From Rhodococcus wratislaviensis (GTDB lineage Bacteria; Actinomycetota; Actinomycetes; Mycobacteriales; Mycobacteriaceae): a DNA stretch of 64,000 bases. The stretch lies in contig NZ_UAUI01000001.1 in NCBI RefSeq assembly GCF_900455735.1, forward strand, positions 1 through 64,000. The letters are read 5' to 3'. Every line of letters begins with the position of its first letter. The first letter of the stretch is position 1. Under the pieces are notes generated by a model that worked only from the letters and a program-made list of their open reading frames with translations, ran no database searches and was not told where the DNA came from. Positions 38,361 through 47,348 of this stretch are shown here, one piece after another. Both the position numbers and the translations under genes were made by a program.

Positions 38361-38537
38361 GAAGTTCTCACGTACGACGCTCACACGTCAGTCCTGGTCA
38401 CCGAGGTACGCGTACACGGCACGGACGACAAGGCACGGCGGAGCCTCCGCGGGTGTTGGACGGTGGTGGGCCCGTTCGTCAAGGCGATGGGCGGGCCGGT
38501 ACTGCGCCTGATCCATGACGAGGCCGAGTCTCTCTGA
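38361..38537 (+). pseudogene. C-terminal remnant of an SRPBCC-like protein
   Basis: An open frame ends with TSVLVTEVRVHGTDDKARRS then WTVVGPFVKAMGGPVLRLIHDEAES and a stop at 38535. This closely fits the C-terminal signature of SRPBCC-type conserved proteins (T-x-TRV-x-D-x2-ARR-x-YW-x2-VGPF-x9-L-x2-I). The frame is closed at 38316 and no N-terminal part is seen upstream, so only the last 60 codons or so survive. Confidence 0.45.
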
Positions 38538-38546
38538 GTCGCGGAC

Positions 38547-39851
38547 TCACTCGATGGCGGCCCGGAATTGTTCGTGCAGAGCCGCGGCGAGCTCGCGGAC
38601 CTCGGGTACGACGTCGGGGTCGACGATGATCGTTACTGTCAGCGTGCCCGCATAGGATAGTGCGGCGAACGCGACGCCGACGTTCCCCGCGGTGACGGTA
38701 ATCGGGGTGATGCCTGTGATCGGTGCCCCGGCGATGACGAGTTGTCCAGGGGGACCCGGGAGGTTCGTCAGGAACGAGTTGACGAGTCGCTGACGGTCGA
38801 CGAACCACCGAAACAGCCGTAGCGCGGCCAGGATCCGGAAAAGTGGTCCGATCAGTGCCGAGGACGTACCTCGGGTTCGCATCTTCTGAACGCGGGTGAC
38901 GCCCGAAACAGTGGTCAGCCGTTCCTGGAAACTTCCTACCAGCGGTACACGTACCGGCATTACACCGACCTGGTTCCCCAGGTGCCCACTCGTTGCCGAA
39001 CTCCGGGCCGAGACGGGCACCGACACGACCAGCTCCTGCGGAAACTCCTTCCGCTCACGTAGGAGTTCGGCCAATGCCCCAGTGACGGCGACCAACAGAA
39101 CATCGTTGACGGTGGCACCCGACCTCCGCCCCGCCGCCCGGACACCGTCGAGACCGACGTCGACGATCATTACCTTGCGACGGGGGCCGGTGGCAGCGTT
39201 CAGGGAACACCGCGGTGCCCACCCGCCGCGACCACGACCGAGTTCCGCCCAGCCGCCTCGTATACGAGCAACCCTGTGCGGAAGTCGGCGCAGGGTGCGG
39301 AACCGTTCGGAAACGCGGTCGACGAACCGGCCCCGAGGCGGTGCCGCGGTATCGTCGGCCGGCCCAGCCGGGTCCGCGCCGTCGACCAGGCGCGCGAGCA
39401 CGGCGAGGCCACCGATCCCGTCGGCCACGACGTGATGCAGCACCAGCACCAGACCGGTGTGATCGTCGATGAGACCGGTGACGACGACCGCCCGCCACAA
39501 TGGTCGTGACCGGGGCAGCGGCCGGATCACCGCGTCCACCGCGATTGCCAGCGCAGCGTCACGGTCCCCCGGGCTCGGGCACCGTACTCGGGCCACATGG
39601 GCGCGGACGTCGAAATCGGAGTCGTCGACCCAGTACGGCCGTCCCAGGTCCCGCCGTGGCGTGGCCAGGCGCTGTTGCAGGCGCCGAACGCTGGTCAGCC
39701 GTCGTGTGAACGTGGCCTCGACGGTCGCCGCATCCACGTCGCCGGCAACGAAAAGTATCGCGCCGACGTTCATGGGTACCGGTCCGACGTCCGAGACGAG
39801 CGTGATCAGGTCGCCCGAGCCGAGTTGCTCGCGACGGTCGTCGGCCATCAT
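38547..39851 (-). CDS. Wax ester synthase/diacylglycerol acyltransferase (WS/DGAT), copy 1
   Basis: The 434-aa enzyme esterifies acyl-CoA to diacylglycerol or fatty alcohol to make storage triacylglycerol or wax ester. The active-site HHVVADG is at residues 139-145, with PLWRAVVV just before it, and the C-terminal NLPGPPGQLVIAGAPI (the WS/DGAT PLW and ND/NLPGP motifs) is intact. Its ATG overlaps the stop of copy 2 by 4 nt. It is third in a unit with copy 2 and the Rv1733c-like gene, behind a DevR-like box at 41991. Hypoxia-induced triacylglycerol synthesis under DosR (tgs1) is known in mycobacteria. Confidence 0.88.
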   Translation of the reverse strand: MMADDRREQLGSGDLITLVSDVGPVPMNVGAILFVAGDVDAATVEATFTRRLTSVRRLQQRLATPRRDLGRPYWVDDSDFDVRAHVARVRCPSPGDRDAALAIAVDAVIRPLPRSRPLWRAVVVTGLIDDHTGLVLVLHHVVADGIGGLAVLARLVDGADPAGPADDTAAPPRGRFVDRVSERFRTLRRLPHRVARIRGGWAELGRGRGGWAPRCSLNAATGPRRKVMIVDVGLDGVRAAGRRSGATVNDVLLVAVTGALAELLRERKEFPQELVVSVPVSARSSATSGHLGNQVGVMPVRVPLVGSFQERLTTVSGVTRVQKMRTRGTSSALIGPLFRILAALRLFRWFVDRQRLVNSFLTNLPGPPGQLVIAGAPITGITPITVTAGNVGVAFAALSYAGTLTVTIIVDPDVVPEVRELAAALHEQFRAAIE

Positions 39852-41293
39852 TCGGAGGCTGCGCCAGCCGCGCGCGACGAGACGAGGAGAGTCAGGACAC
39901 CACGTTCTATGGAGTCGGAGAGGTCGGTGAGGTCCGGTGTGGTGTCGTAGTCCCCGGTGAGACCGAAGGCGAGATGGTCGCTGTAGCTGAGGATCGCGAT
40001 CCCGATCCGCAGCCGCAGTGCGATCGGCACGTACGGAAAGATCTCCAGAATCGTGCGGCCCATCACGTGTCGTGTGGCCTTCGGTCCGGGGACGTTGGTT
40101 GCGACGGCGACGACACTGTGCTGAGGAAACCGGGTGGCGAGTCGAACAGCCCAGGCCATGGGCATGAACGGCCCGTACTGGGCCACCGCGGTGAACGCCT
40201 TGCCCCCTTCTGCTTCCTTGCTCTCCTTGTGCGTCGTGAGCCGTTCGTGGACGGCGACCAACTGCTCGACCGGATCTTCGATGTCGACTGGCAGAAAGGG
40301 CAGCATGAGCGAGACCTGATTGTGGATTGCATGTTCCTCGGTTGCGGAGCGGACGGACACGGGAACGAGCGTGCGGACCGTGTGCGGTTCGGGGCGCTCG
40401 CCCCGTTTCAGGAGCAGCTGCCGTAGTCCGGTGGTGATCGCGGCGAGTGCGACGTCGTTCACGGTCACCCGGTACGTGGCGCAGATTTCGCGAACGTCAT
40501 GCATCCTGACTCGCGCGGTGCAGTAGCGGCGCTGGCGACCGATCGGTCCGATCAGCGAAGTGTCCGTAGATGAGGTCAGCATCTCGGACAGCAGGTGGGT
40601 CAGGCCGGTTGCGACGCCGATACCGGCGGCCGTCAGCCGACGTGGAATTGCCAGTGCCGCCGAGACGAGCCGGAGTTGCCGCACCGGAGACAGGAACTCG
40701 ATCGTCGAGCGGACCAGGCTCTCGACGCTCTCGAGGCGTGTACCGACGGTCGGTACCGGCTCGGCGTCGGTGTCGGGCTCCGCGGTCCTCGACGTTTCGG
40801 CCACGACTTCGTCGCACATGGCCTCGAACAGTTTGGTTCCGGTGATCCCGTCCGCCATGCAGTGATGAATCTTGGTCAGTATGGCCCAGCGGTCGTCGGT
40901 GAGGCCTTCGACGACCCAGCATTCCCACAGGGGGCGGTCACGGTCGAGTCGGTGCGCCATGACCCGGGCGACGAAACCGAACAGGGACTCCTCCTCCCCT
41001 GGTTCCGGGACGGCGACCCTCCGCAGATGATGGCCGAGGTCGAAATGCGGATCCGGTGACCATGAGGGTGCGCTGAAGTCGAAAGGGACCGTGTGAACCC
41101 TGTCTCGGGCGTGCGGGAGCTTCGCGAAACGTGCGGCGACTGTGTCACGAAATTCGTCTTGCCCGGGAACGGGGCCCTCCATGATGGCGAGAGCACCGAT
41201 CGTCAGGCTTGCGTGGGGGTCGGAGTCCTCCGTCTCGAGAAAACCCGCGTCCAGGAAGCTCAAGTTGTCGTCCACTGGCTCTGGCCTCACCAT
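39848..41293 (-). CDS. WS/DGAT acyltransferase, copy 2
   Basis: The 481-aa enzyme carries HHCMADG (His at 143-144), PLWECWVVEG upstream of it and NVPGPKATRHVMGRTILEI near the C-terminus. It begins MVRPEPVDDNLSFLDAGFLE, a typical family N-terminus. It is coupled to copy 1 and follows the Rv1733c-like gene by 43 nt. Copies 1, 2 and 3 (48194) are divergent in sequence, so they are not recent duplicates and may differ in acyl acceptor. Confidence 0.9.
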   Translation of the reverse strand: MVRPEPVDDNLSFLDAGFLETEDSDPHASLTIGALAIMEGPVPGQDEFRDTVAARFAKLPHARDRVHTVPFDFSAPSWSPDPHFDLGHHLRRVAVPEPGEEESLFGFVARVMAHRLDRDRPLWECWVVEGLTDDRWAILTKIHHCMADGITGTKLFEAMCDEVVAETSRTAEPDTDAEPVPTVGTRLESVESLVRSTIEFLSPVRQLRLVSAALAIPRRLTAAGIGVATGLTHLLSEMLTSSTDTSLIGPIGRQRRYCTARVRMHDVREICATYRVTVNDVALAAITTGLRQLLLKRGERPEPHTVRTLVPVSVRSATEEHAIHNQVSLMLPFLPVDIEDPVEQLVAVHERLTTHKESKEAEGGKAFTAVAQYGPFMPMAWAVRLATRFPQHSVVAVATNVPGPKATRHVMGRTILEIFPYVPIALRLRIGIAILSYSDHLAFGLTGDYDTTPDLTDLSDSIERGVLTLLVSSRAAGAASE

Positions 41294-41336
41294 TCGGAAA
41301 TCGGCGTCGTCTTCCTGTGTTCGACTTCAATGGGCG

Positions 41337-41936
41337 TCAGCTGACCGGCCACCCGGGGGCCTTTCCGAGGTTCCTCCACTCGCGGTCCCACTGTGACATC
41401 CGGTATCTCGTTCCTGCCCAGCGAATTCCGATCAACATCGTGAGACAGACCGTCGCACCCGTTGTCCACAATGCGAGTGCGGCGCCCACGGCCTCGAATG
41501 CGTTCTCGGTGCCTGTCTTCGGCGGATCGACGATCTTGCCGGCCGGGTCGATCCAAATGCTGATCGTTTGTCCCGCCTTCGCTTCCGGCGTGGTCAGTAC
41601 CTGACCGGTGCGTGTGGTCCCATCCACTGCCCACCGGGCCGGTGCCTGCCCTGTGGCACCCGTTGCGGGGGTGGTATCCGCCAGGTTCACAGTTGCGTCC
41701 TCGAGGAGCACTGCCGCGATCTGATGCAGGTTTTCGCGGTCGGCGCGGGATCGGTCGTCGAGGCGTGTGTGAGTGGCAGTTCCGAAGGCTGCGGCGAGCG
41801 GAACCAAGATCAGCACCAGCGCGACGACGACGAGGAAGACCGAGGATTCGAGGCGACAGCTTCCCCGCATCAGTCGGTTCCCGCTCCACGGCCCCAATCG
41901 CCACATCCGCGCTACCAGTGGCTGTTCCCCGATCAT
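41337..41936 (-). CDS. Rv1733c-like two-helix membrane protein, copy 1
   Basis: The 199-aa protein has two membrane helices (about residues 33-53 and 150-172) flanking an extracytoplasmic domain with GQTISIWIDPAGKIVDPP. It ends YRMSQWDREWRNLGKAPGWP, the same C-terminal signature as copy 2 at 55915. Rv1733c is a DosR-regulon membrane protein of unknown function. ATG 41936 has a perfect AGGAGGT 5 nt upstream. A DevR-like box lies 54 nt upstream. First gene of the unit that includes WS/DGAT copies 2 and 1. Confidence 0.85.
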   Translation of the reverse strand: MIGEQPLVARMWRLGPWSGNRLMRGSCRLESSVFLVVVALVLILVPLAAAFGTATHTRLDDRSRADRENLHQIAAVLLEDATVNLADTTPATGATGQAPARWAVDGTTRTGQVLTTPEAKAGQTISIWIDPAGKIVDPPKTGTENAFEAVGAALALWTTGATVCLTMLIGIRWAGTRYRMSQWDREWRNLGKAPGWPVS

Positions 41937-41990
41937 GGCGACCTCCTGCGATTGCTCCTTCGAGTGTCGCGCGGGAACAGGTGCCGATGT

Positions 41991-42005
41991 AGGGCCCAAG
42001 GTCAT
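41991..42005 (-). promoter_or_regulatory. DevR-box-like site upstream of Rv1733c-like copy 1
   Basis: On the minus strand it reads ATGACCTTGGGCCCT. Aligned to the DosR core GGGAC-n4-GTCCC it conserves GGGnC and GTC in the reverse sense. It lies 54 nt from the start codon. Confidence 0.6.
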
Positions 42006-42506
42006 CGCTCTGGTCGGATCGGTCCGGCGATCAGGAGGGGACATGGAGTTATGTGCACCAAGGCTGCGCTGGTCGAGCCGAGCGTCATCCAGGAGAAGCC
42101 GCCCCGGCCGCGGCTGCCGATGACGATCATCTGGGCTTCGTCGGCCATGTCGAGGAGGTGGCGAACGGGTCGGTCCCGAAAGAGGGTCTGTCGCATGGGG
42201 ACGTCGGGGAACCGTTCACACCATTCGGCGACGCCGGCCTCGAGCACCGACCGCTCCATGGTCTGCTCCACACCCACGGGGAGTTTCGACAGGTCCTGGT
42301 CGGACCACAGCTTCGGGAAGGTCCCGCTCGGCTCGGGCGTGGAGGATTTCAGCGAGTCGCGGCCCATCTTGTGCACCGCGGTACGTGATGCAGGACAACA
42401 ACAGTAGCGGCACCCTGCGCACTGTAGCCTCACGTGCGGCCCACCGCACCGCATCCAGCGACGACCGGGATCCGTCCACTCCCACAACGATCCCCGGATC
42501 GACCAT
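42002..42506 (-). pseudogene. Single-domain universal stress protein with one frameshift
   Basis: ATG 42506 opens a USP N-terminus (IVVGVDGSRSSLDAVRWAAREA) that runs to LLLLSCITYRG. From about 42390 the coding continues in another frame as VHKMGRDSLKSS, ERFPDVPMRQTLFRDRPVRHLL and VIGSRGRGGFSWMTLGSTSAA to the stop at 42002. A single missing or extra base near 42385-42395 explains the break. The ATP-binding G-x2-G-x9-G(S/T) motif is intact. A sequencing error is possible. It follows the Acg-like nitroreductase gene and is probably DevR-controlled with it. Confidence 0.75.
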
Positions 42507-42616
42507 GGTGACCTCCTCATCGATTCCGCTCGCTGCTCGAGCCGCAATCGTGCCATCGATCTGCGTCGCAGCGGTGGGTTGACGCTCGTCGTATCGCCAG
42601 GGGTGGCAGCCCTCCC

Positions 42617-43639
42617 CTACTCACCGGACAGGTTTCCCGGCGCCGGCCGTTCTCGAACCAGGACTTCCGACAACGGGCGTCTCGGTGTGGGCGACGGTTC
42701 CCCCACCCCGGTGCCCGCTCCCACCCTGATCAGAACCTGCGGCATCCCGTCCCCGGAAGACAGCTCTCGGAGCATTGTCCGTGTCGCGGCGCGTTCGGTC
42801 AGATGTGTGACGGGGCAGGTGGCGAGTCCGCGGTCCGTGCAGGCGAGCAGAACCGCGGAGAGTGCTTCGCCGCTCCGTAGCCAATCAAGTCTCGAATCCG
42901 TGGATGTGGAGAGCAGGAGGATCGCGGCGCGGTCTTCCGACGGGCTGCCGTCGGGTGTGCTCGCGCGGCCGGGCGGAAACTCACGTGAGAGGTGCACCGA
43001 GTGCTGCTGCGAGTCGGACGGGCGCGCCTGTTCCGGCACTCCGTCAGGGAACAGTCCGCGCCCCGACCACCACCGCAGTTCGGCTTGGTAGGTGGGGTTG
43101 TCGTGCCGTAATCCGGTCATCCGGCGTGATGCTCCCTCGAGTGCGGGACGGCTTCGCTCGCCGAGGTCTTCGAGTTCGACGCCTGTTCCCGCCGTGATTC
43201 GCACCAGCTCTTCGAGTGTGTCCCTCCACGCGGACGGTGCGTCCAGTGGCAGTCGTTCGGTTCGCCTGCGTTCGATCGCCGCCGCCATTCGGGCGACGAA
43301 ATCTGTCGGTGCCGGTGTCGGTGCCGCGACAAATCCGATCGTCGACAGAAGTTGCCGGTCGGAAGAACGCGGCAGCCGCTCGATCACAGGACGCCAGCGA
43401 TTCGCCGCGAATGCGTGCTCGAGGTGATTCAAGGCCGCACCGCAGGAGATCACCATCTGACGACCGAAGGCATCGGTCGCGGGCAACAGCCGGTCGGGAT
43501 CGCTGTACAACCGGAGGGAAGTGCCCATCACCCAACGCCACGGTTGGCTATTGTGCAGCGACGGCGCGCGGCACGCCAGCGCCACAGCTGATTCGACGGT
43601 ACGTCGGTCGGGTACCACGGGCAGCTCGCGCGTGTTCAC
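42617..43639 (-). CDS. Acg-like nitroreductase-fold protein, copy 1
   Basis: The 340-aa protein begins with ALACRAPSLHNSQPWRW, the Acg/nitroreductase FMN-region motif, and contains VISCGAALNHLEHAF and GEALSAVLLACTDRGLATCPVTHLTE. Acg (Rv2032) and its relatives are DosR-regulated flavoproteins that keep FMN but lack nitroreduction, perhaps storing flavin. It forms a unit with the frameshifted USP downstream. A DevR-like box lies 94 nt upstream of the ATG at 43639. Paralogue at 46103. Confidence 0.88.
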   Translation of the reverse strand: MNTRELPVVPDRRTVESAVALACRAPSLHNSQPWRWVMGTSLRLYSDPDRLLPATDAFGRQMVISCGAALNHLEHAFAANRWRPVIERLPRSSDRQLLSTIGFVAAPTPAPTDFVARMAAAIERRRTERLPLDAPSAWRDTLEELVRITAGTGVELEDLGERSRPALEGASRRMTGLRHDNPTYQAELRWWSGRGLFPDGVPEQARPSDSQQHSVHLSREFPPGRASTPDGSPSEDRAAILLLSTSTDSRLDWLRSGEALSAVLLACTDRGLATCPVTHLTERAATRTMLRELSSGDGMPQVLIRVGAGTGVGEPSPTPRRPLSEVLVRERPAPGNLSGE

Positions 43640-43733
43640 AGTGTGTCCGTGTGTGTGGTGGGTACTCCGCCGGTCATCGTGTGTCTCCTGCTTGTCCTGG
43701 CTTCCAGTGTTGTGCTCGTGGCTCGGTCGCTCT

Positions 43734-43748
43734 AGGGCCGTAGGTCAT
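43734..43748 (-). promoter_or_regulatory. DevR-box-like site upstream of Acg-like copy 1
   Basis: Minus strand ATGACCTACGGCCCT; same core and orientation as the 41991 site. Confidence 0.6.
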
Positions 43749-43799
43749 CGACACCGTCCGGCGGAGACTGCATGGTCCGACCAGCGCATCTGCGGCTGA

Positions 43800-44394
43800 T
43801 CACTGGATGAGCACGACCCACACGGTCGCGGCTGTCGCAGCGAACCGGAACGAACCGGCAACGGCGGCGAGGACCAGTGTGGTGAGCAGGTTCGTTCCGA
43901 CGGCGACAACCGCCGCCACAGTCGCGGTGTCGACGGTGATCTCGGCACCTGCCGCGGACGCCGCGGCGAGCGACGAGGAATGGCGTCCCCCAATCCGCCG
44001 ACAGCCGATGCAGCGACCACACCGTCACCTCCGAAGCTGTCCGCGGCGCCCTTCGTCATGACGAGGAGGACGAGCAGGATTCCTGCCAGTGAGAGTGTTG
44101 CCGGAACCGAGATCGGGCGGTCGAGTAAACCCAGGGCCGGCTGTGTCCCCTGGACGCGGCTGCCCGACGATCGGTCGTGCGAGCACTGGAGCACGATGAT
44201 CCCCACGGAAGCCGCCGTGACTACAGCGGTGCCGGCGAGGGCTATGAGCGGAAAGGTACGTGCGCGGGGTAACTCCCACGACCCGGGTCCGCACCGTCGG
44301 GGTTCCGAGCCGCGTGTTCCCGCTCGATTCCCAGCCCGAGCCCGATCAGCAGGGCGGCGGCGTAGCCGTAGGCGTGGAAGTCAGCGATGTCCAC
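43800..44394 (-). pseudogene. MgtC/DUF4010-type membrane protein, decayed
   Basis: Fragments in three frames follow the order of an MgtC-DUF4010 protein. GTG 44394 begins DIADFHAYGYAAALLIGLGLGIERE (MgtC signature, split here), then another frame gives LIALAGTAVVTAASVGIIVL and MTKGAADSFGGDGVVAASAVGGLGD, then a third gives VDTATVAAVVAVGTNLLTTLVLAAVAGS to a stop at 43800. The whole is about 198 codons, roughly half of an intact family member, so there is internal deletion besides at least two frameshifts. It is non-functional. Confidence 0.65.
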
Positions 44395-45319
44395 GGTCGC
44401 CGAACTCCGTGGCGCGATCATGAACCGTACCGGTGTCCCGGTAAACCTTGCTGATCATGACCGGACATCGGGCCCGGTGAAGCATGTGCTGGCTCGTCGA
44501 CCCGAGGATCGCACGGCCGAGCGCGCCGTGCCCATGGCTTCCGACGACGAGAAGTTGCGCGTCCTCACACCAGCGGAGCAATACCTCACCTGCCCCACCG
44601 GACTCGACAATCTTTCGCACGACCACATCGGGATATCTCTCGACCCAGCCGACGAGACTTTCCGCCAGCACTGCCCCTTCCCGTTGGCAGGCCCCGACCT
44701 CGACCGCTTCGTTCTCGGTATCACGTGGAAAATCCGACCTCCACGAATGCACCGCGATCAGCGGCGCATCGAATCGCCCCGCGAATTGGACGGCGTCGGC
44801 CACGGCGGCGACACTGCACCGGCTGCCGTCCACACCGACGACGACCGCGCGTCGGTCGGGAATCGCTTGTTGTTCGGCTCCCCGCCACACCACGACCGGG
44901 CACGGCGAGTGATGGGCGAGTCGCAGCGCCGTCGCATTCAGATACCCCTCCACCGGGCCTCGTGCCGTCGACCCGATCACCACCATCGACGCTGAGTCCG
45001 CCAACGGCAACAGGATGTCGGCCGCCGTCGACCCGGTCGGTGAGGAACACTCCACGGCGAGGGCACGCCGGTCGGCCCTGATGCCGCGCAACGCACCGGC
45101 CAGGAACGTTTCCGCGGCGATGCGGTCCTCGTCTTCCGACGGCAGGGGACGCGGTTCTGCGTACGAGACAGGGGGTGGAGGGAGCGCGTGAACCAGGTGC
45201 AACGTTGTTCCCTGCTTCTCCGCGACCGCGGCGGCCCGGCGCGCCGCAGCTCTCGCTGCCGTCGAGCTGTCGACTCCGACGACAACCGGCTCGAGAGAAG
45301 GTGTCCTCGCGTCGGTCAC
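44381..45319 (-). CDS. Tandem universal stress protein
   Basis: The 312-aa protein has two USP domains: VVVGVDSSTAARAAARRAAA to VVIGSTARGPVEGYLN, and VVVGVDGSRCSVAAVADAVQ to VVGSHGHGALGRAILGSTSQ. Both keep the ATP-binding G-x2-G-x9-G/S pattern. The reading frame is open upstream to 45613 because it is fused in frame to a remnant of an ABC-2 permease; I place the USP start at GTG 45319, preceded by GGTGAG. Rv1996/Rv2005c/Rv2623-type tandem USPs are typical DosR-regulon members. If translation began in the remnant the protein would carry two extra membrane helices. Confidence 0.8.
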   Translation of the reverse strand: MTDARTPSLEPVVVGVDSSTAARAAARRAAAVAEKQGTTLHLVHALPPPPVSYAEPRPLPSEDEDRIAAETFLAGALRGIRADRRALAVECSSPTGSTAADILLPLADSASMVVIGSTARGPVEGYLNATALRLAHHSPCPVVVWRGAEQQAIPDRRAVVVGVDGSRCSVAAVADAVQFAGRFDAPLIAVHSWRSDFPRDTENEAVEVGACQREGAVLAESLVGWVERYPDVVVRKIVESGGAGEVLLRWCEDAQLLVVGSHGHGALGRAILGSTSQHMLHRARCPVMISKVYRDTGTVHDRATEFGDRGHR

Positions 45320-45529
45320 GGTTATCTCACCACGTCGCGCTGAGCGAACCCCGATGAGCGCGACTCCGAGCAACGCTGCAATTGTGAGCGAGGAGACGGC
45401 TGCTGCCGCGAACGAGAACCCATGGCGCAACGGATCATGCTCGGCGTACTGATAGAACGGTGAATATCGTTGCCACGGCGCCAACCACGACACCACAGGC
45501 CCGAGGCCGTTGAGCACATATGTCAGTAT
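45320..45529 (-). pseudogene. C-terminal remnant of an ABC-2 exporter permease
   Basis: The frame reads YVLNGLGPVVSWLAPWQRYSP then FYQYAEHDPLRHGFSF and a last hydrophobic helix ending GVRSARRGEI, which is the C-terminal end of an ABC-2-type membrane subunit. It starts sharply at 45529 where the ATPase remnant stops, and runs in frame into the USP gene. About 70 residues survive. Confidence 0.75.
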
Positions 45530-45932
45530 TCGACATCGTCCGGACGGTTCGGTCGAGGTCGAGGTCGAGCCGATCGGCGAAAACTGTCGCCGCTTTGTCG
45601 CCCGGCTTGCCACGCAGGTGTCCGAAGTACGTGATGTGCTGGCGGCCGGTCATGCGGTCGTACAGTGCCAATTCGCCGGGGACATAGCCGATCAGACGAT
45701 GAACCGCGGGCGCCGATGACCATGCGTCGAGGCCGAACACGTGGGCCGATCCCGCAGTCGGACGCAGCAAGCCCACGAGCAGACGCAGCGTGGTCGACTT
45801 TCCGGCGCCATTGGGGCCGAGATAACCGAAGACCTCACCCTCGACAATATTCACGTCCACCGTGCCCAGGGCGAGCATGAAGCCGAACCGCGTGGTGAGG
45901 CCGACCGTGCGAATGGCGATGTCGCTGGACAT
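45530..45932 (-). pseudogene. N-terminal remnant of an ABC exporter ATPase
   Basis: The first 134 residues are a normal drug/lipid-type ABC ATPase: Walker A GPNGAGKSTTLR, VPGELALYDRMTGRQHI. After RLDLDLDRTVRTMS, just before the signature motif, homology stops at 45530 and the ABC-2 permease C-terminus begins in another frame. The signature, Walker B and H-loop are gone, so it cannot work. A single deletion joined the two genes. Confidence 0.8.
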
Positions 45933-45968
45933 CTTCTCAGGCTTACAGCGGCGCAGTTGCCGTCAGTA

Positions 45969-45982
45969 GGGTCTTCCGGCCC
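45969..45982. promoter_or_regulatory. DevR-box-like site in the divergent region before Acg-like copy 2
   Basis: GGGTC-TTCC-GGCCC, a 5-4-5 dyad like the mycobacterial DosR box core. It is 14 nt from the next site and may serve both directions. Confidence 0.5.
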
Positions 45983-45995
45983 GAATCATCCGGCA

Positions 45996-46010
45996 GTGAC
46001 CATCGGCCCT
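45996..46010 (+). promoter_or_regulatory. DevR-box-like site upstream of Acg-like copy 2
   Basis: GTGACCATCGGCCCT on the plus strand, 92 nt before the GTG at 46103. Same orientation relative to its gene as the sites at 41991 and 43734. Confidence 0.6.
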
Positions 46011-46102
46011 TACCTCAGGCCACTGGAAGGCGAACACTGAGGTGGACGCACCGACTGTCCGACCCGGGTCAGGGTGGAGTGCGATTCATCAAGGAGGCGA
46101 TC

Positions 46103-47092
46103 GTGGACACCACCATTCCCGACGAGAACGTCGTCCGCATTGCCGTGGACCTCGCCTGCCGGGCACCGTCGGTACACAACAGTCAGCCGTGGCAGTGGAC
46201 GTACGCCGACGGGCAGCTCGACCTCTACACGGAACGCGGCAGGCTTCTGGCCTCGACGGACCCGTCGGGCCGGCAGTTGGTCGTCAGTTGTGGTGCGGCG
46301 CTGAATCATCTCCAGACGGCATTGACCGGGCTCAAATGGTCCGTGGACATCCGGCGCGTCCCGGAGGGTCCTCACTCGGGGCATCTGGCGACGATTCGGT
46401 TCCGCCACGACGCGCGGCCCCAGTCGCACGACTTCGATCTGCTTGCGGCGATCCGTCACCGATATTCCGACCGCAGGCCCTTCGGCCCGATTAGCGTGAA
46501 GACCCCGTTGCCCACGGCATTGACCGACGTGGCGCACCGCACGGATGTCCACCTGACGTTGCTGGGGAGGGACGCTCGTCCGACTCTTGCGAAGGCGACG
46601 GAGCTGACCGCGGCCGCACGGAAATACGACTCCGCCTACCAGGCCGAGCTCCACTGGTGGGCCGGTCATTCCATTCCTCAGGGTGGAATACCGGCGGATT
46701 CCCTCGCAACCGCGGAGAACCGTGACCGCGTCGACATCGGGCGCCGGTTCCCCGCGGGCCGCGACAACAACGCGAGCGCGGAGATCGACCGCTCGACGGT
46801 TCTCGTGCTGAGCACCGACAGCGACGGCCGTGATGCGTGGCTCCGGGCCGGCGAGGCCTTGTCCGCGGTGCTGTTGGAGGCGACCGTCAGCGGTCTCGCG
46901 ACATGCCCGCTGACGCACACGACCGAACTACGTCAGAGCCGGGAGATGATTCGGGAACTGCTTCCCGACGGTGGCTTCCCGCAGGCTCTGATTCGGGTGG
47001 GCACTGCTGAGAAGAAGTCTCCGCCACGTCAGACTCCGCGACGCCCTGTCGAGTCGGTTTTCTCGATCGGCCGCCGCCACTCCGCTCGTTGA
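46103..47092 (+). CDS. Acg-like nitroreductase-fold protein, copy 2
   Basis: The 329-aa protein has LACRAPSVHNSQPWQWTYAD, VVSCGAALNHLQTAL and GEALSAVLLEATVSGLATCPLTH, collinear with copy 1 at 42617. GTG 46103 was chosen because AAGGAGG lies 6 nt upstream; the frame is open from 46079. It is expected to bind FMN in a covered pocket. It stands alone on the plus strand behind DevR-like boxes, divergent from the ABC remnant/USP unit. Confidence 0.88.
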   Translation: MDTTIPDENVVRIAVDLACRAPSVHNSQPWQWTYADGQLDLYTERGRLLASTDPSGRQLVVSCGAALNHLQTALTGLKWSVDIRRVPEGPHSGHLATIRFRHDARPQSHDFDLLAAIRHRYSDRRPFGPISVKTPLPTALTDVAHRTDVHLTLLGRDARPTLAKATELTAAARKYDSAYQAELHWWAGHSIPQGGIPADSLATAENRDRVDIGRRFPAGRDNNASAEIDRSTVLVLSTDSDGRDAWLRAGEALSAVLLEATVSGLATCPLTHTTELRQSREMIRELLPDGGFPQALIRVGTAEKKSPPRQTPRRPVESVFSIGRRHSAR

Positions 47093-47348
47093 CGCTTCCG
47101 GCGACACCTGCGCACCTCGGGTGAAAGCCGGCGGCCACCGCCCAGATCAGCGACCTCCACCGCCAGGACGATCATTCTGTGGGGCAGCCGATCGAGCGCG
47201 GCGCCGAGCCGAATGGTGTGGTCGAGCGCGATTCCGTGCGTGCTGAACGTCCCCGCCCGAACGTCGCCGAGTTCGCCCGGAGTGAGCCGATAGACGGTGC
47301 CGGGTCGAGGCGGAGATCGTTTCCCAGCCCGATCACCACGACGGTCAT
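47093..47348 (-). pseudogene. NiFe-hydrogenase maturation protease, internally deleted
   Basis: ATG 47348 overlaps the stop of the hydrogenase remnant (ATGA). The start TVVVIGLGNDLRLDPA is the HyaD/HycI-type nickel-binding N-terminus, but the acidic metal ligand is followed at once by material from the far end. In a shifted frame the rest reads YRLTPGELGDVRAGTFSTHG, ALDHTIRLGAALDRLPHRM and IVLAVEVADLGGGRRLSPEV, the C-terminal half of such proteases. The middle (about 50-60 residues) is missing and the frame is broken. Confidence 0.65.

Larger units (their letters stand above)
37369..38546. other. Long region without an intact gene
   Basis: About 1.2 kb separate the redoxin from the WS/DGAT cluster. 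It holds a perfect 14-bp inverted repeat (37504-37544), a palindrome CGTCACTGTGACG (38258-38270), AT-richer patches near 37.45, 37.93 and 38.0-38.1 kb, and a coding remnant at 38361-38537. Short frames in the rest show no family resemblance and no ribosome binding sites. It marks the boundary between ordinary chromosome and the dormancy island. Confidence 0.6.
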
